Origin: Adiantum capillus-veneris
Taxonomy: Eukaryota > Streptophyta > Polypodiopsida > Polypodiales > Pteridaceae
Length of the DNA: 64,000 nucleotides
Direction: 5' to 3'
Assembly (NCBI GenBank): GCA_014529385.2
Contig: CM043948.1
Coordinates: 81,263,760-81,327,759, forward strand
Shown piece after piece: positions 33,904 through 46,512 of the stretch; positions within the stretch are counted from its first letter, which is position 1, and the number at the start of each line of letters is the position of its first letter. Both the position numbers and the translations under genes were made by a program. The notes beneath the pieces were generated by a model that saw only the letters and a program-made list of their open reading frames with translations, was not told the origin of the DNA and did no database searches.

Positions 33904-36563
33904 TTGCCGACACTTGTAGGGCACCCAAAGCACATGTATCTACACTCTGGTCGTGTTCTAGAGTCCGAACAACTAGCTAGTGCTTCGATTTACAGGGGTA
34001 CTCACTATCCTTCCACGCTAGGGTCTACCCCCTTGGCGGGGGCCCAAGGTAGTGCAACCCAAGACCCAAATATAGCGACTAGCGACTCTTCCTCTGACTA
34101 CGATATTATGGAAGAGCATCTTACACAAATCCTCGGGGGAACAAATGAAACCGTACCTAGCTGGGCCCAACAACCTCGAACTAGTGTTTTTAGCCGTTTG
34201 ATAGAAACTTTTAGTAGAGCTACGCGCTCTGAACCTACGGCTAGTGAAGTAAACAAAGGGGGTGGGAAAGTAGAATCACCATTCACATCTCCTGTAGACC
34301 CCACACTCCCTCAAAGTGTCCATGTGGACATTCTACCTACGTCATTTAATGAGGGCCCTATCGAGCTACCACCTTCCAAAGTCGCATCTAAGGTAGCGGT
34401 GACTAAAAGTCAAAACACAGGAAGCAACATTGCATCCACCTCATGGCAACCCTCTAGTACACCAACTTTGGACGGGGTATTTATCAATGAAAATTGGGAA
34501 TATGACCTACACACGGAGACTTTGACCGAGCTATACATGGGCTACACATACCATGTGGGTTGGTTAGAAGTTGTGCAATCCACATCTAGTGCCACTAGTC
34601 TAGAGGAACAACAACACATGATCTGCAATGTCATCCATAGGATTATCCAGCCCGAGAGGCAAAATCGAGGAATGAACATACCTTCAACGGGTCCTATGCG
34701 ATTTTTAGACACGGGCAAAGAGAAACAACCCACTCTATCACAAATGGAGACTCCCCTAGTGAGTCCCACCGATCCCCCATATGTTGTTTCGCCAGGGGTC
34801 TCAATGCAATCTGAGCCCACAAGTGATAGCTTTACTTTTCCAAGTCTAGCTCATCTTTCTCTGGATGACACCACGGATACCATGCCTACCCCAATGATGG
34901 GCATGCCAAGAAACACACCATGGACCTCGTTTGTTAGTAAAGTACCACTACATGGAAGCTCAATTCCTGCAATAGTACCTACAAGTGCATACCAATCGTA
35001 TGCACCTATGGGTCCACGTACTCATGTAGTCCCTACCCCTCCCATTGTTTCAACTATCTATGCTCCACAACCACAATACACAAGTTCTTATTTCCATGGG
35101 ACTATACCGGCTAGCATTAGCATGTCACATCCGACGTCTGCTATGCCTAGGGCCACTCATATGAACTATGGACCACCACATGGCACAACATCGAACCCAA
35201 CGTGGAACCCAAGGGCTTCCTATGCGCCAAGCCCAATGCCAATACCTACTCCACATGTAGTCTCTGGCGCTCCTTCACCCATGGTGCCTACTCACTTAGG
35301 TGACTTGGCAACATTTGCTCAAGCTATTGGTCGATCTATTGCTGAGAATATGCGTGACGCACCTGATAGAGAGCCTAGAAGTAAGGCAGTATAAATAGCC
35401 AAGCTCACACAAAAATTTAGTGGAGACGGGGATGTGAGAAAGCATATCGAAGTGTTTGAACAAATATGTGATTCTTTAGGAGAACACAATGACCTACATA
35501 AGAGCAATTCTTTAAGCCTAACCTTAAGTGGAAAGGCTGGGGATTGGTATAGAACCCTAAGGGTGGAAGAAAAAACGATTTACCCTACTCTTAGGAGACT
35601 GTTCTTAAAAGAATACATACGAGAGGGAGTGCTTTGGGGTATAGCCTCTCAGCTCCAGAAAGCCCAACGAGAGGAAGGAGAGTCGGTGAGAGACTTTATA
35701 AGTCGCTTGAAGCATTTGAATTCTCGTTGTAATCCAAATGAGTGCTTCAACAATAACCAATTTCTTGATAGATTCATTAGGGGATTACGATATGAGGATA
35801 TCTACAATGGTCTAGTCATTAGAGGTATCACTACTTGGGAAGCAGTCACCACCAATGTGATCCAATTGGAGGATAATTTAATGATTCAAGGAGAAAGAGT
35901 GTCTGTTGAGACTAAATCTATTAGCTCGCAAGCATCAGGGCATCAGCCAATGACCCTAAAGCCTATTGCTAGGGAGCCAAAGATATCTAAGAGGACTTTA
36001 GCAGATCTCACCAAGGCTATTCAAGAGAGTCTTAGAGACAATTGTGCTCCGCAAAACACTCATATATACCCAAGAAGGGAGCAACAATGGTGCTCAGTAT
36101 GCTATGGACCGCATAGTACCAGTGAATGCCCTACTTTTAGAGTAAAATTCAATGGGAACTACAATGCATGTGGGAGGTATGGTCATCAACGATTGCATAG
36201 TATTTAAGCGTGCGATGGCCAATAGACCAATCTTAGCATGGACAGACACACCTCGAGTGCATGCATTGATTCCGGCCCCACCTCTTGAACAAACATCACA
36301 ACATATGGTCCCTAGGGCCCAAAATGTTGTTCAAACAACACCCTTACCACCTCCAGTGCTAGGACCGCAACCACCACATCCGAGAATAACTTTTGTGAAT
36401 CAAGTGGGTTGTGATTCATCTATTTCTTGTTTGGAAGGCTATGAGGAAGTTATAGATCCTAATATCGACTATGGGATGGATGTGCTTGAAGAAAGTCCAC
36501 AATACTACATGGAGGACTATTGGGGACAAGTGAAACCTGCATATCAAGTAGCTGCTCTTGTGG
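33904..36563 (+). pseudogene. T gag, N-terminal and central part
   Basis: The first 496 codons are Pro/Ser/Thr-rich with no recognised domain. A TAA at 35392-35394 interrupts, and the same frame goes on into a gag domain (LSLTLSGKAGDWYRTL, REEGESVRDFISRLKHLN, FLDRFIRGLRYEDIY). Two zinc knuckles follow: CSVCYGPHSTSEC (CX2CX3HX4C) and a second reading YNACGRYGH with its first Cys lost and a one-base shift near 36184. The frame then continues (FKRAMANRPILAW, Pro-rich) until N1 is inserted after AALV. Confidence 0.85.
36560..36563. repeat. Left target duplication of N1 (GTGG)
   Basis: GTGG before the LTR start; GCGG follows the 3' LTR at 45358-45361 (one mismatch). Removing N1 and one copy rejoins the T gag frame (ALV to ARGQ). 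Confidence 0.7.
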
Positions 36564-37613
36564 TGTCAGGAGTTTTTTGGAGCAAGGGATTGCGCATATG
36601 TACATATACATGCATGGTGCATCAAATAAAGAATTGCCCATTTTTCAGAGCCAGGTGGTTACGTGGGGCCCACATGTGTACAGGTAGGACAGGGTGTACG
36701 TAGTGCATCGATTTTCACTATTACCAGTACCACTGTGTTTTTTCTATAATAAGGAGGAGTTGGTAGCGCGTAAAACTTATTGAGGAAGCTATCCGCGGGC
36801 TGACGACATGAGGTAAGTAGGTGCGTCATATGGCATCGAGTGGCGTCAGGAGGCCGAACGGGGTCAATATTTGCACGTGGATGCATACGGACACAAAGTG
36901 GTGTTTTCTTGTGAGAGTTATGCAGAAATTTCATCATTAGGACCACTTTTTGGGGCCACTTCACGTGATTGCGAGACGCATTATTGAAAAGAAATGAGTG
37001 CCAGGTGTGCGGATGATGCAAAAAAGGTGACAACTTTGCACTGCGAGGTCAGTTTTTGGCATGTTCGGGGTCCGTTTGAGGTCATCTAAAAGGCCAAGGG
37101 TGCCCAACTAATAAATCTAAGTGTGGGAACTGAAAAAATTGAGAGAAGACCAGAAAAAACGAGGAGGAACAGCCGCAGGTGTGTTTTTGGGGTTTTTGGA
37201 GCCTGTTTTGGCCGTAAACTGCTCATCCGAGGTCGGATTTGAGCACTTTGACATTGTATACTGGGGTTTTGGGCCGTTCTGGACGCGATGGTGCTGTCCA
37301 TTTTGCCAAATTCCTCACTCTTTTCGTGCTTTTTTTCTGTGTAAGTTTCTCCTATGAGCGAAGTTTCTGCTCTAGTTTGTGATTGTATCTGGCTTATTTT
37401 ACCCATATTGTGTGAGCTATTTGCCCCATTGGTGTTGGCCCAAGCTCAATTGTATCTAAACATCAGAAATTCTCCTCTTTTGAGCTGAGTTTTTTGGGTG
37501 TGTGTGTGTGTGTGTGTGTGTGGAGTGGGCAAGTGGATAGTCTCTCTCCTCTCACTCCAGAGGTGTGTTCCCTGTCTCGGCCAGGTGTGTTGTCTAAGCC
37601 GAGTGGTGCCCCA

Positions 37614-37701
<88 letters not shown>

Positions 37702-37763
37702 CTTCCCAAGAGTGTGTGTCGGGTCGTTATAGAGGCGCTGTGTGTGTTTTCATCCCGCTCACA
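36564..37763 (+). repeat. 5' LTR of N1 (1200 bp)
   Basis: TGTCAGGAGTTTTTTGG...CCCGCTCACA. GT tracts at 37499-37521 and 37616-37699. Confidence 0.93.
37616..37699. repeat. (GT)n tract, ~42 units
   Basis: Within the 5' LTR of N1; the 3' LTR has only about 18 units at 45257-45293. Confidence 0.95.
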
Positions 37764-37769
37764 TTCTTT

Positions 37770-37787
37770 TGGCGCCCCCACGGAGGA
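37770..37787 (+). other. Primer-binding site of N1
   Basis: TGGCGCCCCCACGGAGGA, six bases after the LTR. Nearly the same as the site after the E LTR. Confidence 0.7.
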
Positions 37788-38831
37788 TCTTCTTCGAGTA
37801 CCTTCTGCTTCGAGCTTCGATCTTCGGGATTACAGGTTGCAGGTTGCAGATTACAGGTTACAGGTTACAGGTTACAGGTTACAGGTACAGGTACAGGTGA
37901 TTCACACAGGTACAGGTAGCTGAAGTATTGTGATATACTAGCATTGGTGTCACTTGTAGTTGTTGTGGGTATGCATCATTTGGCGCCTGTTTGAGCGCAT
38001 TGTCTGTTGGATTGTACGTTACTTGTGGAAACTGCCATTGTACGCATTTGTGGAGCCATACTTGGTTGTATTTGGCAGTCCCAGCCATTTCTGAGACTTG
38101 GTCTGGAAGATAGTCATTTTAGAGACTTGACTATACGCGATTTTCATTAGCCTTCGTGTGAGGGTCGATAGCGTGAGGTTTTTATTGAGCTGGGGGATTC
38201 TCAAATGTAGAGATCCTTTCGGTGATACAGGTAGCTGGAGCACCCTTTTTGTGACCTCGACATAGGCTATGTACTAGTGAGTCCTACTTGATGCTCGGGT
38301 TCTATTGTTGACAGTTTATGCATACATATACAGTCTATATTTTGGGTTCCTATTGCTCTATTTCTAGGGAAACTCTGCCAAAATTTTTCCAAGTTATGAT
38401 GGCTCGTTTTTTGGTCTTTTGAGCCATTTATGCTGTTATGCTGCTGAAATTTTGGCAAAATCGGAGGTTAAGTCAGGTGTACCTTCTTGGGAGCTTCATG
38501 GTTGGCTTTAATGGATGATCAAAATGGCCCTCAATTCACTCCATTTCATTTAACTCAAAGAATCCAGATAAATGTTCATGTGTCCGGGAAGATTTTTTTC
38601 CAGCAACGCATAGTCTTTATGTTTGGGCCAAGAGGATTACGAGAGATCTTGGAATGTCCTTTGCCTGTTGTAATTCCGATGATCAACTATGAAAACTCAT
38701 TTGATGTGCATGTGTTTGTCCTTATCTAAAGTTGAGCTCCATTGAAGTTTCTAGGGATTGGGTAGTCAAAAGTTTTGGGTTCTTGCACGTGTGTTCAAAG
38801 GGGTTCTCAAAGCATTGAAACTTGGGTAGCC
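37788..38831 (+). other. N1 leader with TTACAGG repeats
   Basis: About 1 kb without a convincing gene. At 37829-37919 a 7-bp unit, TTACAGG, repeats about seven times and then shortens to ACAGGT units. Confidence 0.75.
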
Positions 38832-41800
38832 ATGGCTTTCTCTTATCCAAAGTTTCATGGAAGAAGTGATGAAGATGTGGAAGAATTTTTGGAAAAGATG
38901 GAGGTTGCCTGCATTAGCAACCAGATTCATGACCGTACGCAAATGTTACGCCTTCTCCAAATTTGTTTGAAGAGTGATGCACGAGTTTGGTCCAAGGCAT
39001 TTGAAGAGGAGTTGCGTGCAGCGGATCCACCTGTAAGATTGAGTTGGGACAATCTAAGGCATGGATTGGAAGTGGAGTTTGTGAAGATAGAAGATCCTGA
39101 CAAAGTGTGGCAAGAAGTACAAGGTTTGGTGCAGAAGGAAGGTGAGCCAGTAGATGCGTACATACGTAAGTTTTCATTGGCATGGGAGAAAATGTGCAAG
39201 GCCTTAGCACCACAGGTACCCCCGCCTGACATGATGAAGAAGGACAGGTTCTTGGCTGGTCTTTGGGAGAATATACGTTGGAGAGTGGAGCTAAAGAAGC
39301 CTAGGACATATGAAGATGCACTAGAGGTAGCAAGGAACAAAGAGTGGAAGTTTAGGAAAATGAGCCAGTTAGGGGTGGAGTCTTTGCCAATGAGGTCTGA
39401 ATTTCAGCCTATAGAATCTTTACAAGGTCGCATGTTAGGGGTTCATCACGAACCAGTGGTTCCTGTTACTACTCAGGTTATGCCAGTAGTGGTCACTACA
39501 GCAGTGCAAGATGATGGGCTAAGGCAAGACATGAGGCAAATGGTAGATTTGATGAAGAATATCATCCTAAACATGCTAGGTCAAGTGGGAAATAATCGAG
39601 GTCGAGGGAGGTATGCAAATCAGCCAGGAGGTGAAGAAAGACCTAGGAATGGTGTTGGACAAAGCAATGGTAGGTTTTGGAGGCAGACGCCCACCTATTA
39701 CAATTGTGGAGAGTTGGGTCACATCAGCCCACAATGTGATAAGCCACCAAGGATGGGGGGATACATGTATCCATTGCCAAGACAGGTGTTAACTAGGTCA
39801 AATGATTATGGCATCGAAATTAAGGGAGACGAAGAAACCAGTGGACTGGCCCGGGAGGAAAAAGGAAAGAGAAAAGTGCTAAGTGTAGTCACCTTGGAGA
39901 AGGCATCAAAGCTAGAGGATACATTAGTGATGCCTATTGGGAAGAGGACCACAGAGGAAAAGGAAGGAAGAAGTGCCCCAGGTCCTAGTAAGAAGAAAGG
40001 AAAGAGCCATGAAGGCGAGGATGTCAAGGCCAAGAGGAAAAGGAGAGCTCGTCGAAAGTTTCATGTTTCAGATTTTCCACTAGGGGATGGGCAATTAAGC
40101 TATGACTTGAAGGAGGATCTGACGAGCAGGAAGGCAGATGTTACTTTTGGGCAGCTTATAGAGATGGTGCCTAAGCTAAAGCGACAGTGGAAGAGGATGG
40201 TTAACCCAATGGAGAAAGAGCCAGAGAGAGGTTCAGTAAAGGTGTTGGCAATGGATGAGCTACCAGACATTTGTCCAATAGTAGATGTGTGGCATAAAAG
40301 GAAAAATTTGGGACAAGGTTATGTGGATGGCGGAGCCCAAATATGCGTCATAACACACTCATGCGTTGAAAAGATGGGTCTCACAGTGGCTGGGGTGCCA
40401 GGTTTTCGAATCAGATTGGCAAACCATCAAAAAGTAAAATGCTTGGGTATTGTAAAGAGCTTAGAAGTGGAGGCATATGATGCAAAGGCAGTGGTTGATT
40501 TTCATGTGATGCCAGCAGGGTTGGGAGCATATCCTATTATACTGGGCAGACCATGGTTATGTGCAGTGGGAGCTGTTCAAGATTGGCGACATGGTACGAT
40601 TAGCCTCTATGGAAAGACAGGTACCAAGAAGCTTTATAATATGGACACAAGGAAACGATTAGAGGAGCTTCATGAAGATGAGGATGAGTCTAGTGATGAA
40701 GACTCTTCCACGGTGACAGATGAGGACAGTGATAGCACTACCAGCAGTGATGAGGATGCTGATGTTGCATTTCTTTTGATGGACAAAGAAATCCAGGAGT
40801 TTGGTTTAGTTGCATTTGCGAATGAGGTTGAAGATGAAAGTGAAGGGCCTTATGAAGTGATTGAAGGGCTGATGCAAACCAAGGTTTAGTTCTCAAAGAA
40901 GCAGGAATTGATGACACAAATGATCAGTGGAGACCTCTCAACTATGGAGAAGGATATATATTTGCACATGCTGGCTAGTTTTCTTGATTTTTTCATTACT
41001 TCATATGAAGAGATCAGAGGGTTCAAGGGCAAAGAGATGCATATAGAGCTGAAAGAAGGTGCTAAGTCAGTGCGGCAAAGGCTATGAAGGATGGGTCAAG
41101 AGAAAATGGAAGCCTTGCGAGAAGAGGTGGACAAGTTATTGAAGGCAGGGTTCATAGTCCCTGTGGAGACCACAGAATGGGTGAGTCCAGTTGTAGTCAG
41201 TCCAAAGAAGGATGGGAAGTGGAGAATTTGTGTAGATTTTAAACCCTTAAATGCAGCCACTAAGAAGAACCCATATCCTCTTCCATTCATTGATCAGATC
41301 TTGGATTCAGTGGCAGGTTATGAGAGGTACAGTGTGTGTGATGGTTTTTCAGGCTATTTTCAATTGAAGATTGCTCTTAAAGACCGCACAAAGACAACTT
41401 TTATTACGCCATGGGGCTGCTATTGCTACACAGTATTGCCATTTGGGTTGTCAAATGGACCTTCCTTCTATCAAGAGAGAGCAAATTGGGTGTTGGAACC
41501 ATTCATTGGTAGTTGTGTTAAAGCTTTTATGGATGACTTCTGTGTTTATAGCACTAGGGCTGAACACCATGAGAAGCTGCAGATGGTATTGGCTCGATAT
41601 GATGAATGTGGAGGACAACTAAATCCAAAGAAATGTCATCTAGCACAGCCAAGGGTGAAGTTATTGGGCCACATGGTGTCAGAAAATGGCATTGAGGCTG
41701 ATCCAGACAAGGTTAAGTCTATTATTCTTCTTCCATCACCTACGAGTACGAAGCAATTGGCAACCTTTATTCACAAAGTGAAGTACATGGCAAGGTTTAT

Positions 41801-44183
41801 TCCATTGTCTTCTCAGATTCTTTATCCATTACAACAAGTGGCAAAGCATGATCCATTGCAATGGGATGAAAAGTGTGAAGAAGTGTTTCAAGAGGTGAAA
41901 GAGGTGTTAGGGGGTTTGTCAGCCATGCACGCTCCTGATTGGGAGAAAGTTTTTTATGTAAATCCCTCAATAGGGGATGATGCCATTGGAGCCATGCTAT
42001 TGCAAAAGGGGAAGGGCAGCCATTATATGAGGCCAGTGTATTGTGCAAGCCGAGTGAAGTTGGTAGCGGATAGAAAGTTCTCGGAAGTAGAGCTAGTGAT
42101 GGCCAGTATAATATTTGCTTGTCGACGATTTCGTCATTACTTGCTACCACGGCCTTTTGTTTTCTTGACGATTTATGCCTTTTTGCCACAGTTAATTAAT
42201 GGTACTAACATGTCAAATGTGGTGAAGAAATGGGTAATTGAGTTGCAAGAGTTTGAGTTCTCTTTTCTAGTGGAAGATAGTACAAGGGCTACCCTAGCTG
42301 ATTTGTTGACCTACAAGGAGAATCCCCTTATTGTTAAGGAAGAGGTGGTGAGAAAGGTAGTTGAAGAAGTGACACAGATCAGAAATGCACATGTGTTGTT
42401 CTTTGATGGTTCATACAGAAAGAGCCATGATGCAGCTTCAGGGGGTATAGCACTTTATGATCCAGAGGGGAAGCTAGTATGCAAGAGAGGGTTCAAATTG
42501 GATGCTCGTAGTAACAATGAGGCTGAATATGCTACTCTGGAATCCGGATTACACATTTGTTTGAAGCATGGGGTTCGAAGGTTGAGCATAAAAGGTGATG
42601 CCTTGTTAGTAGTGAAGCAAGTGCTGGGTGTGTGGAAGATCAAGAACACCTCATTGAAGGAAATGTGCTTCAGAATTAAAGGCCTGTTAAAAAAGTTCAA
42701 AGCATGGATCATCAGACACATTGAACGTGCTCTAAATGGAGAGGCACATGAAGCAGCTCAAGGCATGATTGGGGAGCTATTTGTGTTGAGGACCACTTTA
42801 CCTCTTTATCATGGCCAGGAAAGTTTGGATCAAGAAGAGGAGTTTTTGCTAACAGGAATCATTCCAAAGGAGATTCAGAAGTCTAAGAAGTATGGCTTTG
42901 TGCGTAGAGCATACAGGTACAAATTGATTGGTGATGTCTTATACATGAAAGGGGCTGATCTCGTGTTGAGACGTGTACCTTGGCGGGAGGAGCTTTACAG
43001 AGTGTTGCAAGAGAATCATGAAGGCGCATGTGGTGGCCATTTTTCTCTAAAGATCACCTTGCATAAGATTTTGCAAGAGGGGTATGTATGGCCTAGTTTG
43101 CACAAGGATGTTCCCCATTGGTGTATGTCTTGCAATAGGTGTCAAGCATTTAGGAAGAGAGTGTTGAAGCCAGAGCTACGAAAAACCATTATGGCGTTTG
43201 ATGTGTTTGAAAAGTGGGGGATTGATGCAATAGGCCCGTTACCTATCACAAGCAGGGGCAAAAGCTATATTTTGACGGCAGTGGACTATCTTTCTAGATG
43301 GGCAAAGGCTATAGCAGTAAAACAGATCACTGCAAAGGATGTGGCAAAATTTGTGTATGATGAAATATGTTGCAAGTTTGGGGTGCCACTGGAGCTACGT
43401 TTAGATAAGGGGCCTGGCTTTAGAGCTAAACTGCTAGATTTTTTATGTGCAAAGATGAAGATTAGGCACCAGCATACCACTCCTTATTACCCACAGTGTA
43501 ATGGCTTAAATGAAAGATTCAATGGTGAGTTGGTGCAGATTCTTTCGAAAGTGACAGAGCACCAAGGAAAGAATTGGGATTTGGAATTGCCTAGTGCATT
43601 ATGGGCTTACCGTACTTCGGTGAAGACAGGTACAGGTTTTACTCCATTTCATTTGGTGTATGGAAAAGAAGCACTATTGCCTGTGGAAGTAGAGTTGCCT
43701 GCGGTCAAGATGTTAGAGAAGTTGCTTGGGCCGCCTAGTGATGCATTCGAAGAGAGGCTCTTACAGCTACAAGAGGTTCAGCTGGATAGGATGAGTGCAT
43801 TGGAACATTATGGGCAGATGCAAGATAGGGCTTTAGCAAAGATAAATGAAAAGGTCAAAAGTAAGGGTATCAAGAAGCATGACTTGGTTTTGCGCTACAA
43901 CAGTAAGCTGGACAACACCTTCCAAAAGAAGTTTCAAATTAAGTGGGAAGGCCCTTTCAAGATAGTGGAGTGTTTTCCAAATGGCACATATCAGCTAGCT
44001 AACCTGGATGTTGTTCTACATAAGTCAAGGGTAAATGGATTGCGTCTTAAATTGTATCATGCTAGATTGATGATGGTGGAGCAAGATGAACTGTCTGTGG
44101 AGCAAGCAATGTTGGTGAAGGATGAGGAGACCTGTGATGCAGCGAGTCTCATATCGCTCTTTGCTGCTGCTGATCATGAATGA
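38832..44183 (+). pseudogene. N1 gag-protease-RT-dual RNase H-integrase polyprotein, two stops
   Basis: Start ATG at 38832 (MAFSYPKFHG; context GCCATGG) rather than the earlier ATG at 38775. Gag domain about residues 10-200; zinc knuckle YYNCGELGHISPQC with the first Cys replaced by Tyr (Cys292 is the second); protease YVDGGAQIC with Asp499 and YPIILGRPWL; acidic stretch; TAG at 40887 and TGA at 41085, both in frame; RT with SEWVSPV/TEWVSPV-type start and FMDD at 41526-41537; Ty3 RNase H (FYVNPSIGDDAIGAMLL); archaeal-type RNase H (LFFDGSYRKSH, SNNEAEYATL, SIKGDALLVVKQ); integrase with HHCC finger, WGIDAIGPL, RLDKGPGF, NGLNERFNGE. It ends at TGA 44181. Only two codons separate this from an open frame of about 1,780. 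Confidence 0.95.
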
Positions 44184-44211
44184 TCTAGCAGGTTAGGGGA
44201 TGGGCAAATTA
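44184..44211 (+). other. Polypurine tract of N1
   Basis: AGGTTAGGGGATGGGCAAATTA up to the LTR TG, in the purine-rich style expected. The same sequence precedes the N2 LTR. Confidence 0.75.
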
Positions 44212-45253
44212 TGTCAGGAGTTTTTTGGAGCAAGGGATTGTGCATATGTACATATACATGCATGGTGCATCAAATAAAGAATTGCCCATTTTTCAGAGTC
44301 AGGTGGTTACGTGGGGCCCACATGTGTACAGGTAGGACAGGGTGTACATAGTGCATCGATTTTCACTATTACCAGTACCACTGTGTTTTTTCTACAATAA
44401 GGAGGAGTTGGTAGCGCGTAAAAATTCTTGAGGAAGCTATCCGCGGGCCGACGACATGAGGTAAGCAGGTGCGTCAGATGGCATCGAGTGGCGTCAGGAG
44501 GCCGAACGGGGTCAATATTTGCACGTGGATGAATACGGACACAAAGTGGTGTTTTCTTGTGACAGTTATGCAGAAAGGTCATCATTAGGACCACTTTTTG
44601 GGGCCACTTCACGTGGTTGCGAGACGCATTATTGAAAAGAAATGAGTGCCAGGTGTGCGGATGATGCAAAAAAGGTGACAACTATGCACTGCGAGGTCAG
44701 TTTTTGGCCTGTTCGGGGTCCGTTTGAGGTCATCTAAAAGGCCAAGGGTGCCCAACTAATAAATCTAAGTGTGGGAACTGAAAAAACTGAGAGAAGACCA
44801 GAAAAAACGAGGAGGAACAGCCGCAGGTGTGTTTTTGGGGTTTTTGGAGCCTGTTTTGGCCGTAAACTGCTCATCCGAGGTCGGATTTGAGACTGGGGTT
44901 TTGGGCCGTTCAGGACGCGATGGCGCTGTCCATTTTGCCAAATTTCTCACTCTTTTCCTGCTGTTTTTCTGTGTAAGTTTCTCCTATGAGCGAAGTTTCT
45001 GCTCTAGTTTGTGATTGTATCTGGCTTAATTTACCCATATTGTGTGAGCTATTTGCCCCATTGGTGTTGGCCCAAGATCAATTGTATCTAAACATCAGAA
45101 ATTCTCCTCTTTTGAGCTGAGTTTTTTGGGTGTGTGTGTGTGTGTGTGTGTGTCTCTGTGTGGAGTGGGCAAGTGGATAGTCTCTCTCCTCTCACTCCAG
45201 AGGTGTGTTCTCTGTCTCGGCCAGGTGTGTTGTCTAAGCCGAGTGGTGCCCCA

Positions 45254-45295
<42 letters not shown>

Positions 45296-45357
45296 CTTCG
45301 CAAGAGTGTGTGTCGGGTTGTTATAGAGGCGTTGTGTGTGTTTTCATCACGCTCACA
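44212..45357 (+). repeat. 3' LTR of N1 (1146 bp)
   Basis: Matches the 5' LTR except about 3% substitutions, shorter GT tracts and loss of 17 bases near 44889, which the 5' LTR and N2 retain. Confidence 0.93.
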
Positions 45358-46512
45358 GCGGCAAGAGGCCAAAATATCAACTACACTACTAAGAGACCAC
45401 CTCTTCAATGCTATGAGTGTGGAGGGCCACATCGTGTAGCCAAGTGTCCTATTAGGCTACAAAAGAACACCACACTAATTAAAACCAATCAAGCGAGCAC
45501 GTCTACAATGCGGATACTCATGTGTAATCGATGTGGCATAGATCATTTGATTGCCCAATGTCCAAATAATCCAAATGCACCAAAGATCACGCCATTAAAC
45601 TTGATTGAAGTTATCGAGGAGCCATCACCAAGTACACTTGTGGTCCCAGTAAACGTAATCACACATCGATGCTCAAAAAACAAAATTATATTCTTGAGGA
45701 AAGATCAATTGCCCAATCTCAGAAAAAGAAGAAAACATGAAGAAAGAGATCGCAAAAAGCAGTGAAGTCAGACCCAAGTTCAAAGACCAACATAGGGACT
45801 GGTGATGACCTCGTATATATGAACGACGCTGAAGAAGATTCTGATTCAGGTGAAACCATGGAGACCAAAACGACCACTAACATAGAAACCAACAAGGAAG
45901 ATCTTCATGAGCCACAATGGCCAGGATCCAAAAAGAAGATAAGAACTTACCCAAACCCTACAGAGGAGATTGAGAGAGTCAAGCAATTAAGGAGTTTGGT
46001 AGAAGATACCCAAAGGGATCTAGAACCAGCACCTAGGAAGATCCAGATTACAGATAGCGTGTTCCCTACGCAACAACAACCTCACCAAGTCCATAGACCC
46101 TTGGACATACCTAGTGTCATCCAAGAAGAAAGTGACTTAAAGTCATGGGAAAGTGGGCGTCCTCACTTCTTGATGGAAAGAATTTTTACAAAGGGACTAC
46201 CTGATCCTATCGAAGAAATGGAGATCGCATCTTCTCCACGTCAAGGGACTCAAGGCCAAAAGGTGCCGTTAAACATTGCCAAATTGATGGATTTCATGTC
46301 TTCAGAAGTTAGAACCACCATCATGTCCAAACTATATAAAGACCTCCAGCTAGTCTCAGCTCTTCGAGCCTTCCTCAATGGAGAACTGAAGTTTGGGCTA
46401 CCACAATTTGCACAGATGGATGGAGCTGGGGAGATGCCAATAGAGGAGGAACACATAGATCCACAACCCAACCTAGATTAGAACCTTGTTATAGAAATAC
46501 CTGTAAAATAAG
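45358..46512 (+). pseudogene. T gag, C-terminal part with two zinc knuckles
   Basis: Resumes the T frame after N1. Two knuckles CYECGGPHRVAKC and CNRCGIDHLIAQC, both CX2CX3HX4C. The frame stops at 45763; a second frame starting inside it (GTGA overlap) carries acidic, then helical sequence to 46481 (EEIERVKQLRSLVE, MERIFTKGLPD). Element H has a similar knuckle, CPNCGITHLISDC. Confidence 0.8.

Larger units (their letters stand above)
36564..45357 (+). mobile_element. N1: 8.8-kb Tat-type Ty3/gypsy element
   Basis: Two LTRs (36564-37763, 44212-45357), primer-binding site, leader, and one gag-protease-RT-RNase H-archaeal RNase H-integrase frame with only two stops. It sits in gag of T with a 4-bp duplication. 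LTRs differ by about 3% by eye, plus GT length changes and a 17-bp deletion in the 3' LTR. N2 is a truncated copy of the same family. Confidence 0.95.

Noticed and set aside
33904-35394. The Pro/Ser/Thr-rich 496-codon frame as a separate host gene
   Set aside because: The same frame continues past one TAA into the gag domain of T and lies between its primer-binding site and knuckles, so it is the gag N-terminus.
37829-37919. Interstitial telomere repeats
   Set aside because: The unit is TTACAGG, not TTTAGGG or TTAGGG, and lies in a retroelement leader.
45750-45775. Programmed overlap (GTGA) between two T gag frames
   Set aside because: T is full of random shifts, and no slippery sequence or conserved stop is visible; decay is the simpler reading.
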